DNA from: Acetobacteraceae bacterium AT-5844
GTDB lineage: Bacteria; Pseudomonadota; Alphaproteobacteria; Acetobacterales; Acetobacteraceae
Length of the DNA stretch: 64,000 nt
Reading direction: 5' to 3'
NCBI GenBank assembly: GCA_000245075.1
Contig: JH599944.1
Coordinates: 16,305 to 80,304 of the forward strand
Shown: one piece after another, positions 20,122 to 33,461 of the stretch
Layout: each line of letters starts with the position of its first letter
Position numbering within the stretch: the stretch's first letter is position 1
Position numbers and translations under genes: made by a program
The notes under the pieces: model-generated
Told to the model about the DNA's origin: nothing
The model's database searches: none
The model's input: only the letters and a program-made list of their open reading frames with translations

Positions 20122-20472
20122 GCGGCGCTGCACCTTTCGCCGGCGCCACCAGGCCACCACCAGCGCGCAGCTTGCCGCCATCCAGGCCAGCGCGCCGAGC
20201 GGATGAAGAAAGATGGCCAGCAGCTGGAAATAGAGAAACGGGTTCAGCAGCCCGCCGAGGAAGATGCCGATGGTGTAGCCATTGGCCAGCTCGGCGAGAT
20301 CCTTCCCCCAGAGCCAACAATGGTTATAGGTGCCGGCGCTGCTGGTACATTCGGCCAGTCCGGTCACCGTATAGAGACCGACCAGATTCCCGAGCATCGG
20401 TACGGCGAGAAGCAGGGCCCCCAGAAAGAAGGGCCCTGCGACGATCAGCGTCGCCCAGCGCAAACGGTCCAA
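20116..20472 (-). CDS. Small hypothetical membrane protein downstream of ilvA
   Basis: This protein of about 118 aa has three hydrophobic segments (WATLIVAGPFFLGALLLAVP, IGIFLGGLLNPFLYFQLLAI, LAWMAASCALVVAWW) and ends RRRKVQRRA, probably cytoplasmic. A central loop has two Cys residues (AECTSSAGTYNHCWLWG). No family is recognised. I chose a TTG start at 20472, just after the ilvA stop; an ATG at 20529 in the same frame would overlap ilvA by 53 bases and cannot be excluded. It is probably in the greA-ilvA transcript. Confidence 0.6.
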   Translation of the reverse strand: MDRLRWATLIVAGPFFLGALLLAVPMLGNLVGLYTVTGLAECTSSAGTYNHCWLWGKDLAELANGYTIGIFLGGLLNPFLYFQLLAIFLHPLGALAWMAASCALVVAWWRRRKVQRRA

Positions 20473-20476
20473 GGCT

Positions 20477-21712
20477 TCAGACCCGGCGGACCACGTATTG
20501 CGCGGCTTCCAGCATGGCGATGATGACATTGCCCTGCTGGGCGTCCTTCACCTCCACCATCAGTTCCAGTTCCGTGGACTGCACGGTCGGAGCGCCGAAC
20601 AACTGCTGGTGCTTCACCTCGATCACATTTCCGCCGGCATCGGCAATGCGCTTCGCGATGTCGGACAACATGCCGGGGCGGTCGGGAATGTCGAAGTGAA
20701 GGCGAAGAATGCGGCCATCCCGCAGCAACTGCCGCAGCAGCACGTTGGAAAGCGCGCGTGCGTCAATATTGCCGCCACAGACCGGGGTGCCCACGCGGCG
20801 GCCGGTAAACTTGCCCGGGTGGGTCAGCAGAGCGGCGACACCAGCGGCGCCGGCCCCTTCCGCCACGACCTTGGCCCCTTCGGCCAGCAGCGCGATGCCC
20901 TGCTCGACGGCACGCTCCGGCACCACCAGCACTTCGATGCCCAGGCGCTTCAGCAAGGCGTAGGGCGCCTCGCCCACATCCCGTACCGCGATGCCCTCGG
21001 CAATCGTCGGGCCGCCGACCGCGACGGGCTGGCCGGCCAGGCGCTGCGCCATGGCGGGATAGCCTTCGACCTCGACGCCATAGACCTTGATGCGGGGGTT
21101 CAGCTCGGCGATGGCCGCCGCGCAGCCGGCCAGCAGGCCGCCGCCGCCGACGGGAAAGACCAGCGTATCGAGCTCAGGCGTGTCCTCGACCATTTCCAGG
21201 GCCATGGTGCCCTGGCCGGCCATGACGCCGGGGTCGTCATAGGGGTGGATGAAGGTCAGGCCATTCCGCAGCGCCAGCTCATGCGCATGGGCGGCGGCTT
21301 CGGCCAGGGTCTCGCCGAACAGTACCACCCGCGCGCCCCAGCTCTCGGTCCGCGTCACCTTGGTGGAAGGCGTGAACTTGGGCATGACGATGGTGGCGGC
21401 AATACCGAGCAGGCTGGCATGCCGCGCCACGGCCTGGGCATGGTTGCCGGCGGACATGGCGATGACACCCGCCGCCTTTTCCCGCGCCGTCAGCAATGCG
21501 AGCCGGTTGGCAGCGCCACGTTCCTTGAAGGCACCCGTGGCCTGCAGGTTGTCCAGCTTCAGCCAGACCTCGCAGCCCACCACCCGGCTGACTGCCTGAG
21601 AAGGCAGGGTAGGGGTGCGCAGCACGGCGCCCTGAATACGGGCGGCAGCCGCCCGTACCTCGGCCAGCCCGATCGTGGGCGGGTCGATCCTCTCCACAAC
21701 CGGGCGGCTCAT
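20477..21712 (-). CDS. ilvA: Threonine ammonia-lyase (threonine dehydratase)
   Basis: This 411-aa PLP enzyme converts threonine to 2-oxobutanoate and ammonia, the first step to isoleucine in its biosynthetic form or a degradative step. It has the PLP lysine in TGAFKERGAANRL near residue 62, the asparagine loop SAGNHAQAVA, and the glycine-rich phosphate cup VGGGGLLAG. The C-terminal segment from about 330 (LRLHFDIPDRPGMLSDIAKRI) is a single ACT-like domain. The length with one such domain resembles the shorter bacterial type. Its ATG overlaps the greA stop (ATGA). Confidence 0.93.
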   Translation of the reverse strand: MSRPVVERIDPPTIGLAEVRAAAARIQGAVLRTPTLPSQAVSRVVGCEVWLKLDNLQATGAFKERGAANRLALLTAREKAAGVIAMSAGNHAQAVARHASLLGIAATIVMPKFTPSTKVTRTESWGARVVLFGETLAEAAAHAHELALRNGLTFIHPYDDPGVMAGQGTMALEMVEDTPELDTLVFPVGGGGLLAGCAAAIAELNPRIKVYGVEVEGYPAMAQRLAGQPVAVGGPTIAEGIAVRDVGEAPYALLKRLGIEVLVVPERAVEQGIALLAEGAKVVAEGAGAAGVAALLTHPGKFTGRRVGTPVCGGNIDARALSNVLLRQLLRDGRILRLHFDIPDRPGMLSDIAKRIADAGGNVIEVKHQQLFGAPTVQSTELELMVEVKDAQQGNVIIAMLEAAQYVVRRV

Positions 21713-22185
21713 CAGACGAACCGGACCTTCGCGATCTCATAGGCGCGGGCGCCACCCGGCGCCGGCACCTCAACCGTGTCGCCCACGGATTTGCCGAGCA
21801 GAGCCTTGGCCAGCGGCGAGGACATGGAGACCGAGCCGTTCTTCATATCGGCCTCGTAAGCGCCAACGATGCGGTAGGACTTCTCCTCCTCCGTCTCCTC
21901 GTCGACGATCGTGACATAGGCGCCGAACTTCACCTGGTCGCCAGAGAACTTGGTGACGTCGATGATCTCGCTGGCGGGGACGATGGTCTCCAGCTCGGCG
22001 ATCCGGCCCTCGATGAAAGACTGGCGCTCACGCGCGGCGTGATACTCGGCGTTCTCCGAGAGGTCGCCATGGGCGCGAGCCTCCGCGATCGCCCGGATCA
22101 CGGCCGGGCGCTCCTCGGATTTCAGCTGACGCAGCTCCTCCTCGAGCCTCGCGTGACCCTCGGCGGTCATGGGGAACTTCTGCAC
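21712..22185 (-). CDS. greA: Transcription elongation factor GreA
   Basis: This 157-aa factor rescues backtracked RNA polymerase by inserting its coiled coil into the secondary channel and stimulating transcript cleavage. The N-terminal coiled coil runs through residues 8-75, with the acidic tip in [19 protein letters not shown]. The C-terminal FKBP-like domain contains [29 protein letters not shown]. Length and start ([18 protein letters not shown]) are standard. It lies downstream of carB behind a strong terminator hairpin and is coupled to ilvA by overlapping stop and start codons. Confidence 0.96.
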   Translation of the reverse strand: MQKFPMTAEGHARLEEELRQLKSEERPAVIRAIAEARAHGDLSENAEYHAARERQSFIEGRIAELETIVPASEIIDVTKFSGDQVKFGAYVTIVDEETEEEKSYRIVGAYEADMKNGSVSMSSPLAKALLGKSVGDTVEVPAPGGARAYEIAKVRFV

Positions 22186-22290
22186 GGCTGGCCCTTCCTG
22201 ACATACACGATAGCCCCATCGCGGCGCCGGCCCGGAGCTTCAGCCGGGCCGCCACCGCAGGTGGGGGGTAAAGACTATAAAGGGGGCGAA

Positions 22291-22318
22291 GGCCGCTTCC
22301 CTTCTCAGGGAAGCGGCC
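22291..22318 (-). terminator. Strong terminator hairpin after carB
   Basis: A perfect 12-base stem, GGCCGCTTCCCT and AGGGAAGCGGCC, encloses a TCTC loop. It begins 9 bases after the carB stop on the minus strand. The tail on that strand is C/T-rich (CCCCCTTTATAG) rather than a pure T-run. It separates carB from greA. Confidence 0.65.
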
Positions 22319-22326
22319 CCACCCGT

Positions 22327-25572
<3,246 letters not shown>

Positions 25573-25573
25573 G

Positions 25574-26020
25574 TCAGGAACTCTTGCGGTTCGCGGGCGG
25601 GAAGGCCCTATGGACGGCGAGGATGCAGATGAAGGCCGGATACTGGGCGATCATGGCCAGGACCGCTGCGGCGCCACGGCGGTCGCCGGCAGAACTTCCG
25701 CCAGAATACGGCTCAAAGAAGGTGTAAAATCCAAGGAAGCTGATGAGAAGCGTTGCGGCGAAAGCGGAGAACTCCCCCGTGACACGCCTGAGCACGAGAA
25801 AAGTGCCCGCGGCGGCGAGGCCGGGGAGGAGTACGAGAGGCAACGCGAAAGGAGCCACGATCGGAGCCCACAGAAGCAACACCAAAGAGCGTGGCGGATT
25901 GGTGAGGCCAATCATGATCAGGACAAAAACCAGAGGGCCCATCAGCAGAATGAGGGGCAGCTTCCACCAATTGGCTTGCGGATGCAGAGTGGCATCCGCT
26001 GGAGAAGGCTGCCCCGTCAT
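25574..26020 (-). CDS. Hypothetical membrane protein between carA and carB
   Basis: This 148-aa protein is not recognised. It has about four hydrophobic segments: [39 protein letters not shown], an alanine-rich [19 protein letters not shown], and [19 protein letters not shown]. It ends in a basic tail. Its stop lies 1 base before the carB start, and it follows the SDR gene by 3 bases, so all of these genes are probably translated from one message. No link to carbamoyl-phosphate synthesis is visible. Confidence 0.7.
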   Translation of the reverse strand: MTGQPSPADATLHPQANWWKLPLILLMGPLVFVLIMIGLTNPPRSLVLLLWAPIVAPFALPLVLLPGLAAAGTFLVLRRVTGEFSAFAATLLISFLGFYTFFEPYSGGSSAGDRRGAAAVLAMIAQYPAFICILAVHRAFPPANRKSS

Positions 26021-26023
26021 GCT

Positions 26024-26773
26024 TCACCCATGCACCGACATGCCGCCATCCACGGGGATGGCTGTGCCGGTGATGAAGGCCGCGGCGTCGCTGGCCAGGA
26101 AGGCGGCGATGCCGGCGAAGTCGCCGGGCAGGCCCCAGCGCTTCTGCGGGGTGCGTGCCAGCACGCGGTCGTTCAAATCCGGCATGTCGCGCTTGGCGCC
26201 AGCCGTCAGCTCGGTCTCGATCCAGCCGGGAAGGATGGCGTTGGCGGTGATGCCATCCGGCCCCCAGGCCACGGCCAGGTTGCGCATGTATTGCACGATG
26301 GCGCCCTTGCTCGCGCCATAGGCGGGGGAGAGCGGCAGGCCGAAGATCGACATCATCGAGCCGATGGAGATGATACGCCCGCGCCCGCTGGCCTTGAGGT
26401 GCGGATAGGCTGCGCGGCTCATCCGCATGGCGCTGGTGAGGTTGGCGTCCATCACCGCCATCCACTCATCATCCGTCACGTCCTGCGGCAGGCGGCGGAT
26501 GTTGGTGCCGGCGTTGTTCACCAGGATGTCGATGCCACCCGCATGCTCCACCACCTGGGCGATCACGCGGTCCGGCGCATCCTTCTCGGTCAGGTCGGCC
26601 TGGATGGCGAAGGCGCCTTCGCCCAACTCCGCCACGGCGGCCTTGTTCTTGTCGGCATTGCGGCCCACCACGGCCACCCATGCGCCGGCCTTGGCCAGCC
26701 CGCGCGCCATGCCGAGCCCGATGCCGCCATTGCCGCCGGTGACAACCGCCACCCGTCCGCTGAGATCGAACAT
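26024..26773 (-). CDS. SDR-family oxidoreductase
   Basis: This 249-aa classical short-chain dehydrogenase/reductase has the NAD(P)-binding TGGNGGIGLGMARGL at 12-26, NNAG in DILVNNAGTNIRRLP near 85, the catalytic Ser in SIGSMMSIFG near 138, the Tyr-x-x-x-Lys pair in YGASKGA near 151-155, and the C-terminal PVDGGMSVHG. It resembles the KduD/gluconate dehydrogenase-like branch that oxidises sugar acids or polyols, but the substrate is inferred. It sits 30 bases downstream of carA, inside the carA-carB interval. Confidence 0.92.
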   Translation of the reverse strand: MFDLSGRVAVVTGGNGGIGLGMARGLAKAGAWVAVVGRNADKNKAAVAELGEGAFAIQADLTEKDAPDRVIAQVVEHAGGIDILVNNAGTNIRRLPQDVTDDEWMAVMDANLTSAMRMSRAAYPHLKASGRGRIISIGSMMSIFGLPLSPAYGASKGAIVQYMRNLAVAWGPDGITANAILPGWIETELTAGAKRDMPDLNDRVLARTPQKRWGLPGDFAGIAAFLASDAAAFITGTAIPVDGGMSVHG

Positions 26774-26803
26774 ACTCTCTCCTCTCTCCTATCAGGGCTG
26801 TGG

Positions 26804-28186
26804 TCAGCCCTTCTGCGCCTCGATCATCTCAACGAAGCGGTGGAAGAGATAGTGGCTGTCGGAGGGGCCGGGGCTGGCCTCCGGGTGGTACTGCACGGAG
26901 AAGGCGGGCTTGTCGGTCGAGGCGATGCCCTCATTGGAGCCATCGAACAGCGACTTATGCGTTACCTTCACATTGGCGGGCAGGGAGGCCTCATCCACGG
27001 CGAAGCCATGGTTCTGGCTGGTGATCTCCACCTTGCCCGTCGCCAGGTCCTGCACCGGCTGGTTGGCGCCGCGGTGGCCGCGGTCCAGCTTGTAGGTCTT
27101 GGCGCCAAGGGAGAGCGCCAGCAGCTGGTGGCCGAGGCAGATGCCGAAGACCGGCTTGCCCGAGGCCAGCACGCCCTGAATGGCAGGCACGGCATAGACG
27201 CCGGTTGCCGCCGGGTCGCCAGGGCCGTTGGAGAGGAATACGCCATCCGGGTTGTGGGAGAGGATGTCCTCGGCGGTGGCGGTGGCGGGCACCACGGTCA
27301 CGTCGCAGCCGGCATCGGCCAGGCAGCGCAGGATGTTGCGCTTGGCGCCGTAGTCGACGGCCACAACCTTATGCTTGCGCACCGGGTTCTTGTCGAAGCC
27401 CTGGCCCCAGGACCACAGCCCTTCTTCCCAGCTGTAGGACTGGCGGCAGGACACTTCCTTGGCGAGGTCCATGCCCTCCAGCCCCGGCCAGCCGGCGGCC
27501 TGCGCGCGCAGCGCGGCGAGGTCGAACTTGCCATCGGCGGGGAAGGCCAGCACGCCATTGGGCGCGCCGCCATCGCGGATGCGCAGCGTCAGCGCGCGGG
27601 TGTCCACGCCGGCAATGCCGGGGATGCCATAGCTCTTCAGCCAGTCATCCAGGTGGCGGGTGGCGCGATAATTGGCAGGCTCGGTGATGTCCAGCTTCAC
27701 CACCAGGCCGCGCGCTGCGGGGGTGATGCTCTCGCTGTCCTCAACATTGGCGCCCACATTGCCGATATGCGGGAAGGTGAAGGTGATAATCTGCCCGGCA
27801 TAGGAGGGGTCCGTCAGGGTCTCCTGATAGCCCGTCATGCCCGTGTTGAAGCAGACCTCGCCGACGGTGGTGGTGTTGGCGCCGAGGCCCACGCCCCAGA
27901 AGACGGAGCCGTCACCCAGAACCAGCGCGGCGGTGGCGCCCGGCGGAACCTGCTCCTGCTCATGGGTCTCGGCGTGCATCGGGCTCTCCGCATCGGTAGG
28001 GGTGGGGGTGCCTTGCGGCATATCGGCCAGGGTCAGGCCCGTGGCGGCGATGATGGCCGGCCAATGCTTGGCCGGGATGGCGCGGGACTGGCGCCACTTG
28101 CGCAGCGCCTCCGTGCCAATGCCGCAACGCTGGGCGGCGGCTTCCGCGCCACCCATCAGGCTCAGAATGTCTTCCACGGACCGCAT
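26804..28186 (-). CDS. carA: Carbamoyl-phosphate synthase small subunit with an N-terminal helix-turn-helix domain
   Basis: This glutaminase subunit releases ammonia for CarB. The CarA part starts near residue 77 (PPGATAALVLGDGSVFWG) and ends with a class I amidotransferase domain. The nucleophile Cys is in FGICLGHQLLALSLG and the His-Glu pair in YHPEASPGP. In the same frame, residues 1-60 form a helix-turn-helix (MRSVEDILSLMGGAEAAAQR, then a recognition-helix region around GTEALRKWRQS), like the small alphaproteobacterial Cro/YdaS-type proteins. There is no stop between the parts. I chose the ATG at 28186 (AAGG 5 bases upstream; 460 aa). An internal ATG at 27979, preceded by GGAG, would give a 391-aa plain CarA. 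The frame is open upstream to 28258. Confidence 0.93.
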   Translation of the reverse strand: MRSVEDILSLMGGAEAAAQRCGIGTEALRKWRQSRAIPAKHWPAIIAATGLTLADMPQGTPTPTDAESPMHAETHEQEQVPPGATAALVLGDGSVFWGVGLGANTTTVGEVCFNTGMTGYQETLTDPSYAGQIITFTFPHIGNVGANVEDSESITPAARGLVVKLDITEPANYRATRHLDDWLKSYGIPGIAGVDTRALTLRIRDGGAPNGVLAFPADGKFDLAALRAQAAGWPGLEGMDLAKEVSCRQSYSWEEGLWSWGQGFDKNPVRKHKVVAVDYGAKRNILRCLADAGCDVTVVPATATAEDILSHNPDGVFLSNGPGDPAATGVYAVPAIQGVLASGKPVFGICLGHQLLALSLGAKTYKLDRGHRGANQPVQDLATGKVEITSQNHGFAVDEASLPANVKVTHKSLFDGSNEGIASTDKPAFSVQYHPEASPGPSDSHYLFHRFVEMIEAQKG

Positions 28187-28198
28187 GAGCGCCTTATC

Positions 28199-28215
28199 TG
28201 GGAATTCCTTTCCCA
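28199..28215. promoter_or_regulatory. Operator-like palindrome proximal to carA
   Basis: TGGGAATTCCTTTCCCA has inverted TGGGAA/TTCCCA arms around a 5-base centre. It lies 12 bases upstream of the chosen carA ATG, next to the ribosome site. On the minus strand TTGCCT (28222-28217) and AGATAA flank it roughly like -35 and -10 elements, so a bound protein could block transcription. It matches the second site at 28241 at 14 of 17 positions in the reverse orientation. Confidence 0.6.
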
Positions 28216-28240
28216 AGGCAAGGATTCCCTCCCGCCTTTC

Positions 28241-28257
28241 TGGGAAATTATTTCCCA
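28241..28257. promoter_or_regulatory. Operator-like palindrome distal to carA
   Basis: TGGGAAATTATTTCCCA is a perfect dyad with 8-base arms around a central T. Its centre is 42 bp from that of the site at 28199-28215, about four helical turns, so both would face the same side of DNA. Further TTCCC words lie at 28225-28229 and 28262-28266. Confidence 0.6.
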
Positions 28258-28369
28258 ATCTTTCCCCAGAGGCCGTTCCTCTGGCTCAACGGCCGGTGCC
28301 GGCCTTATACCCGCCACCACCTGCCCAGGGCGTTACTCCCTGCGGTCACCCCATCGAGGAGATCCTGTC

Positions 28370-28828
28370 ATGTCCCTGCGCGCCCGCTTCCTGGAGGAAA
28401 TGAAGGCCTCGATGAAGGCCGGTGATTCCGCCCGCACCTCCGCCATCCGCATGGTCATCGCCAAGCTGAAGGACACCGACATCGCCGCCCGCCCGAGCGG
28501 CGTGGCCGAGGTGCCGGAGGAGCAGATCGTCTCCATGCTGCGCGGCATGGTGAAGTCCCGCCGTGAGAGCGTGGAGATGTACCGCCAGGGCAACCGCCCG
28601 GAGCTGGCGGAGAAGGAGGAAAGCGAGATCGCCGTCATCGAATCCTTCCTGCCGCAGCAGATGGATGACGCGGCGACCCAGGCGGCAGTCGACGCCGCCG
28701 TCGCGGCGACCGGCGCCACCACCATCAAGGATATGGGCAAGGTGATGGCCGAACTCCGCGCCAAGCATGCCGCCACGCTGGACATGGCCAAGGCCGGTCC
28801 GCTGGTGAAGGCGAAGCTGGGCGCTTAA
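28370..28828 (+). CDS. GatB/YqeY domain-containing protein
   Basis: This 152-aa helical protein belongs to the YqeY family, which shares a domain with the tail of GatB, the subunit of tRNA-dependent amidotransferase that contacts tRNA. It reads MSLRARFLEEMKASMKAGDS at the start, with the conserved LRGMVKSRRESVEMYRQGNR near residue 62 and EKEESEIAVIESFLPQQM near 80-100. GAGGAG stands 9 bases upstream of the ATG. It precedes dnaG and rpoD, a conserved order in alphaproteobacteria. Its cellular role is not settled. Confidence 0.92.
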   Translation: MSLRARFLEEMKASMKAGDSARTSAIRMVIAKLKDTDIAARPSGVAEVPEEQIVSMLRGMVKSRRESVEMYRQGNRPELAEKEESEIAVIESFLPQQMDDAATQAAVDAAVAATGATTIKDMGKVMAELRAKHAATLDMAKAGPLVKAKLGA

Positions 28829-28863
28829 CCGGGGGTGGGAGGCGCGCCGGAGGCTGGCCGATC

Positions 28864-28907
28864 GTGTGATTCACGCTTTTCGGCGATTTCGCCTCAGGCG
28901 ATCACAC
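28864..28907. promoter_or_regulatory. Nested inverted repeats upstream of dnaG
   Basis: GTGTGAT (28864-28870) and ATCACAC (28901-28907) bracket two overlapping smaller dyads: GGCGA-TT-TCGCC (28882-28893) and TCGCCT-C-AGGCGA (28889-28901). The two inner stems compete for TCGCC. The block ends 14 bases before the dnaG ATG, so it could act on translation or as an operator. No known family is assigned. Confidence 0.4.
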
Positions 28908-28921
28908 TCTAAGAACACCGC

Positions 28922-30763
28922 ATGGCGCTGCCTCCCAACTTCCTCGATGAACTGCGCGCCCGCACGCCCTTGCCGGCCCTGATCGGCCGCAAGACCAAGC
29001 TCACGCGTGCCGGGCGGCAGTGGAAGGCGTGCTGTCCCTTCCACGGCGAGAAGTCGCCTTCCTTCTATATCTATGACGACCACTATCACTGCTTCGGCTG
29101 TGGGGCGCATGGCGACGCCATCGCCTTCGTCATGCAGAGCGAGGGCGCGACCTTCCCCGAGGCGGTGGAGCGGCTGGCCGCCGAGGCGGGGCTGGAAGTG
29201 CCCAAGGCCACGCCGCAACAGGCGCGGCGCGAGGCAAAGAGCCGCGATCTCCATGCTGTGCTGGAAGCCGCCGCCGAGGCCTATCAGCGCCGCCTGCGCC
29301 TGCCGGAAGGGCGGGCGGGGCTGGATTACCTGCTGCGCCGCGGCCTGACGGAAGAGACCATCCAGAAATTCGGCCTTGGCTGGTCCGGTGGCGGGCGCGG
29401 CGTCCTCGCCGCCGACCTCAAGCCGCTGGGCATCGAGCCGCGCCAGCTTGTCGAGGCGGGGCTGATGCGGCCGGGGGAGGGAAGCGAGCCGCCGGCCGAC
29501 CTCTTCTTCAACCGTGTGATGTTCCCCATCCGGGACCGTCGTGGCCGTCTGGTCTCCTTCGGTGGGCGCATCCTGGGGGATGGCCAGCCGAAATACGTCA
29601 ACGGGCCGGAGACTGATCTCTTCTCCAAGCGCCGCAACCTCTACGGCGTGGAGCTGGCGCGGGAAGCCGCCTTCCGGGGCCAGAGGGTGGTGGTGGCCGA
29701 GGGCTATATGGATGTCATCGCCCTCCACCAGGCGGGGTTCGGCGCGGCGGTGGCTCCCCTCGGCACGGCCCTGACGGAAGACCAGCTCGCCGAGCTGTGG
29801 CGCATGGTGCCGGACCCGGTGCTGTGCTTCGACGGCGATGCCGCCGGCGCCCGCGCCGCCGCGCGTGCCGCTGAGCTCGCGCTGCCCATGCTCTCCACCG
29901 AGCGCACCCTGGCCTTCATTACCCTACCGCCGGGCGAGGACCCGGATTCGCTCACCCGCAAGGGTGGCCCGAGCGCCTTCAAGGGCCTGCTGGATGCCGC
30001 CAAGCCCCTGGCGGATGTTCTCTACGATATGCTGGCGGTGCAGTCTCCCGGCACGACGCCGGAAGCGCGCGCCACGCTGCGCCACAAGCTCGTGGGCGCT
30101 GCCGAGGCCATTCCCGACAAGACGCTCGGCGCCGAATACCGCCGCCTGCTGCTGGACCGGTTTTTCGAATCCGGGCGCCGCCCCGCGCCCGCCCGCTTCG
30201 CCCAGCGGGGAGATTGGAAAAAAGGCGGCCGCCCCGGCAATGTGCTGGATCTGCCGAGCCCCGGCATCGACCCCGTCCGGACCCAGAGGGAACGGGCCCG
30301 TTGCCTGATGGCGATGACCATCGCCCATCCCTGGTTGCTGCCGGAGGTGGAGGAAGCGCTGGGACTGCTGGAGTTGCCAACTAACAGCCAGGAGGCAGTG
30401 TTGCGCGACGGCATCCTCCGCTGGCATGCGATGGCGGAGCAACTTGACCCCGCCGCCCTCAACGCCCACCTCCACGCAGCGCTGCCCGAGGAGTTGGCCT
30501 GGGCCACCAGCAAGGGCGGGCTGCCCCGCGCGGCCTCGCCCGATGCGCTGCCACGGTCGGTGAGCGCGGGATGGTGGCACTTCTTCGGCCTGCTGCGAGG
30601 CCAGGATGCGCTGATGGAAGACCGGCGGCAGGCGGAACTCGACTGGATCGCGTCCAATGACGAGGCGGCGCTGACCCGCCTGGTGCGGCTGACGGAGGCC
30701 CTGGCCGCCCAGCGGCGCGGCGAGATGGAGGATGACGGTACGGAGGCCGACAGCGCGCTGTGA
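28922..30763 (+). CDS. dnaG: DNA primase
   Basis: This 613-aa enzyme synthesises RNA primers at the replication fork. The N-terminal CHC2 zinc finger is CCPFHGEKSPSFYIY through HCFGCGAHG (residues 36-64). The catalytic core has the TOPRIM glutamate in VVVAEGYMDVIALHQAGFGA near residue 260 and the Asp pair in LCFDGDAAGARAAAR near 305. The C-terminal part, which binds the DnaB helicase in other primases, is present but diverged. It lies between yqeY and rpoD as in the classical macromolecular-synthesis arrangement. Confidence 0.96.
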   Translation: MALPPNFLDELRARTPLPALIGRKTKLTRAGRQWKACCPFHGEKSPSFYIYDDHYHCFGCGAHGDAIAFVMQSEGATFPEAVERLAAEAGLEVPKATPQQARREAKSRDLHAVLEAAAEAYQRRLRLPEGRAGLDYLLRRGLTEETIQKFGLGWSGGGRGVLAADLKPLGIEPRQLVEAGLMRPGEGSEPPADLFFNRVMFPIRDRRGRLVSFGGRILGDGQPKYVNGPETDLFSKRRNLYGVELAREAAFRGQRVVVAEGYMDVIALHQAGFGAAVAPLGTALTEDQLAELWRMVPDPVLCFDGDAAGARAAARAAELALPMLSTERTLAFITLPPGEDPDSLTRKGGPSAFKGLLDAAKPLADVLYDMLAVQSPGTTPEARATLRHKLVGAAEAIPDKTLGAEYRRLLLDRFFESGRRPAPARFAQRGDWKKGGRPGNVLDLPSPGIDPVRTQRERARCLMAMTIAHPWLLPEVEEALGLLELPTNSQEAVLRDGILRWHAMAEQLDPAALNAHLHAALPEELAWATSKGGLPRAASPDALPRSVSAGWWHFFGLLRGQDALMEDRRQAELDWIASNDEAALTRLVRLTEALAAQRRGEMEDDGTEADSAL

Positions 30764-30953
30764 CAGCGCGGCTTTCGTGCTCCCGGCTCTTGTGTTGCAG
30801 GGGGGCGCGCGGCTATGGCCCGAGATGTGGTGCGCGAGAACCGGCAACTTTTCGGGGCTCGCAAGACAAGCATAATGATGCGCCACCCTCGCCGCCAAAT
30901 GGCGGTGATGGCCTCGGGTGGCATGTGCGGCGGCATCTGACGGAGCGGACGGC

Positions 30954-32873
<1,920 letters not shown>

Positions 32874-32879
32874 GCCGTC

Positions 32880-33461
32880 ATGTCGGTGAAGCTGTCCCTG
32901 GTGGAGCCAGCTATCCGGGTGGCGGTGGACGTCACCTTTCTCCGCATGACCCAGCCACCCGCCACGCCAGCGCCCAGCCTGCCGGCGGATGCGACCGTGG
33001 AAACGGTGCAGAGCTGCACCGTGCCCTTCTACCGCTACCTCTACAACACGGTGGGGCAGGACTATGTCTGGTGGCTCCGCCGCAGCGTCAGCGATGCCGA
33101 GATTGCCGGCATCCTCGCCGACCCGACCGTCAGCATCCATGTCCTCTACCGCCACGGCGCACCCGCCGGCTTCTATGAGCTGGAGCGGCGTGCTGGCGCG
33201 CAGACCAACATCGCCTATTTCGGCCTGCTGCCGCACGCCGTGGGGCAGGGGCTCGGCGCGGCCTTCCTGCGCCACGCTATCGATGCCGGCTGGTCTGATG
33301 GCACGCGGCTTCTCACCGTGAACACCTGCACGGCCGATCACCCGCGCGCCCTGCCCAATTATCGTGCCGCCGGCTTCGTGGAGACACGGAAGGTGCGGGA
33401 AATATGGCCCGTGCCGTTGCGGCTCGGCCTTAAGGTACCGGAGCACCTGCGGGCAGGCTGA
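32880..33461 (+). CDS. GNAT-family N-acetyltransferase
   Basis: This 193-aa protein has a GNAT core: [18 protein letters not shown], then the acetyl-CoA motif in [20 protein letters not shown] near residue 125, and [20 protein letters not shown] at the end. I kept the start at 32880, 6 bases after rpoD, because [12 protein letters not shown] looks like part of the family's N-terminus; an ATG at 32946 is an alternative. Its 3' end overlaps the end of a broken glycosyltransferase gene on the other strand by 32 bases. The substrate is unknown. Confidence 0.85.
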   Translation: MSVKLSLVEPAIRVAVDVTFLRMTQPPATPAPSLPADATVETVQSCTVPFYRYLYNTVGQDYVWWLRRSVSDAEIAGILADPTVSIHVLYRHGAPAGFYELERRAGAQTNIAYFGLLPHAVGQGLGAAFLRHAIDAGWSDGTRLLTVNTCTADHPRALPNYRAAGFVETRKVREIWPVPLRLGLKVPEHLRAG

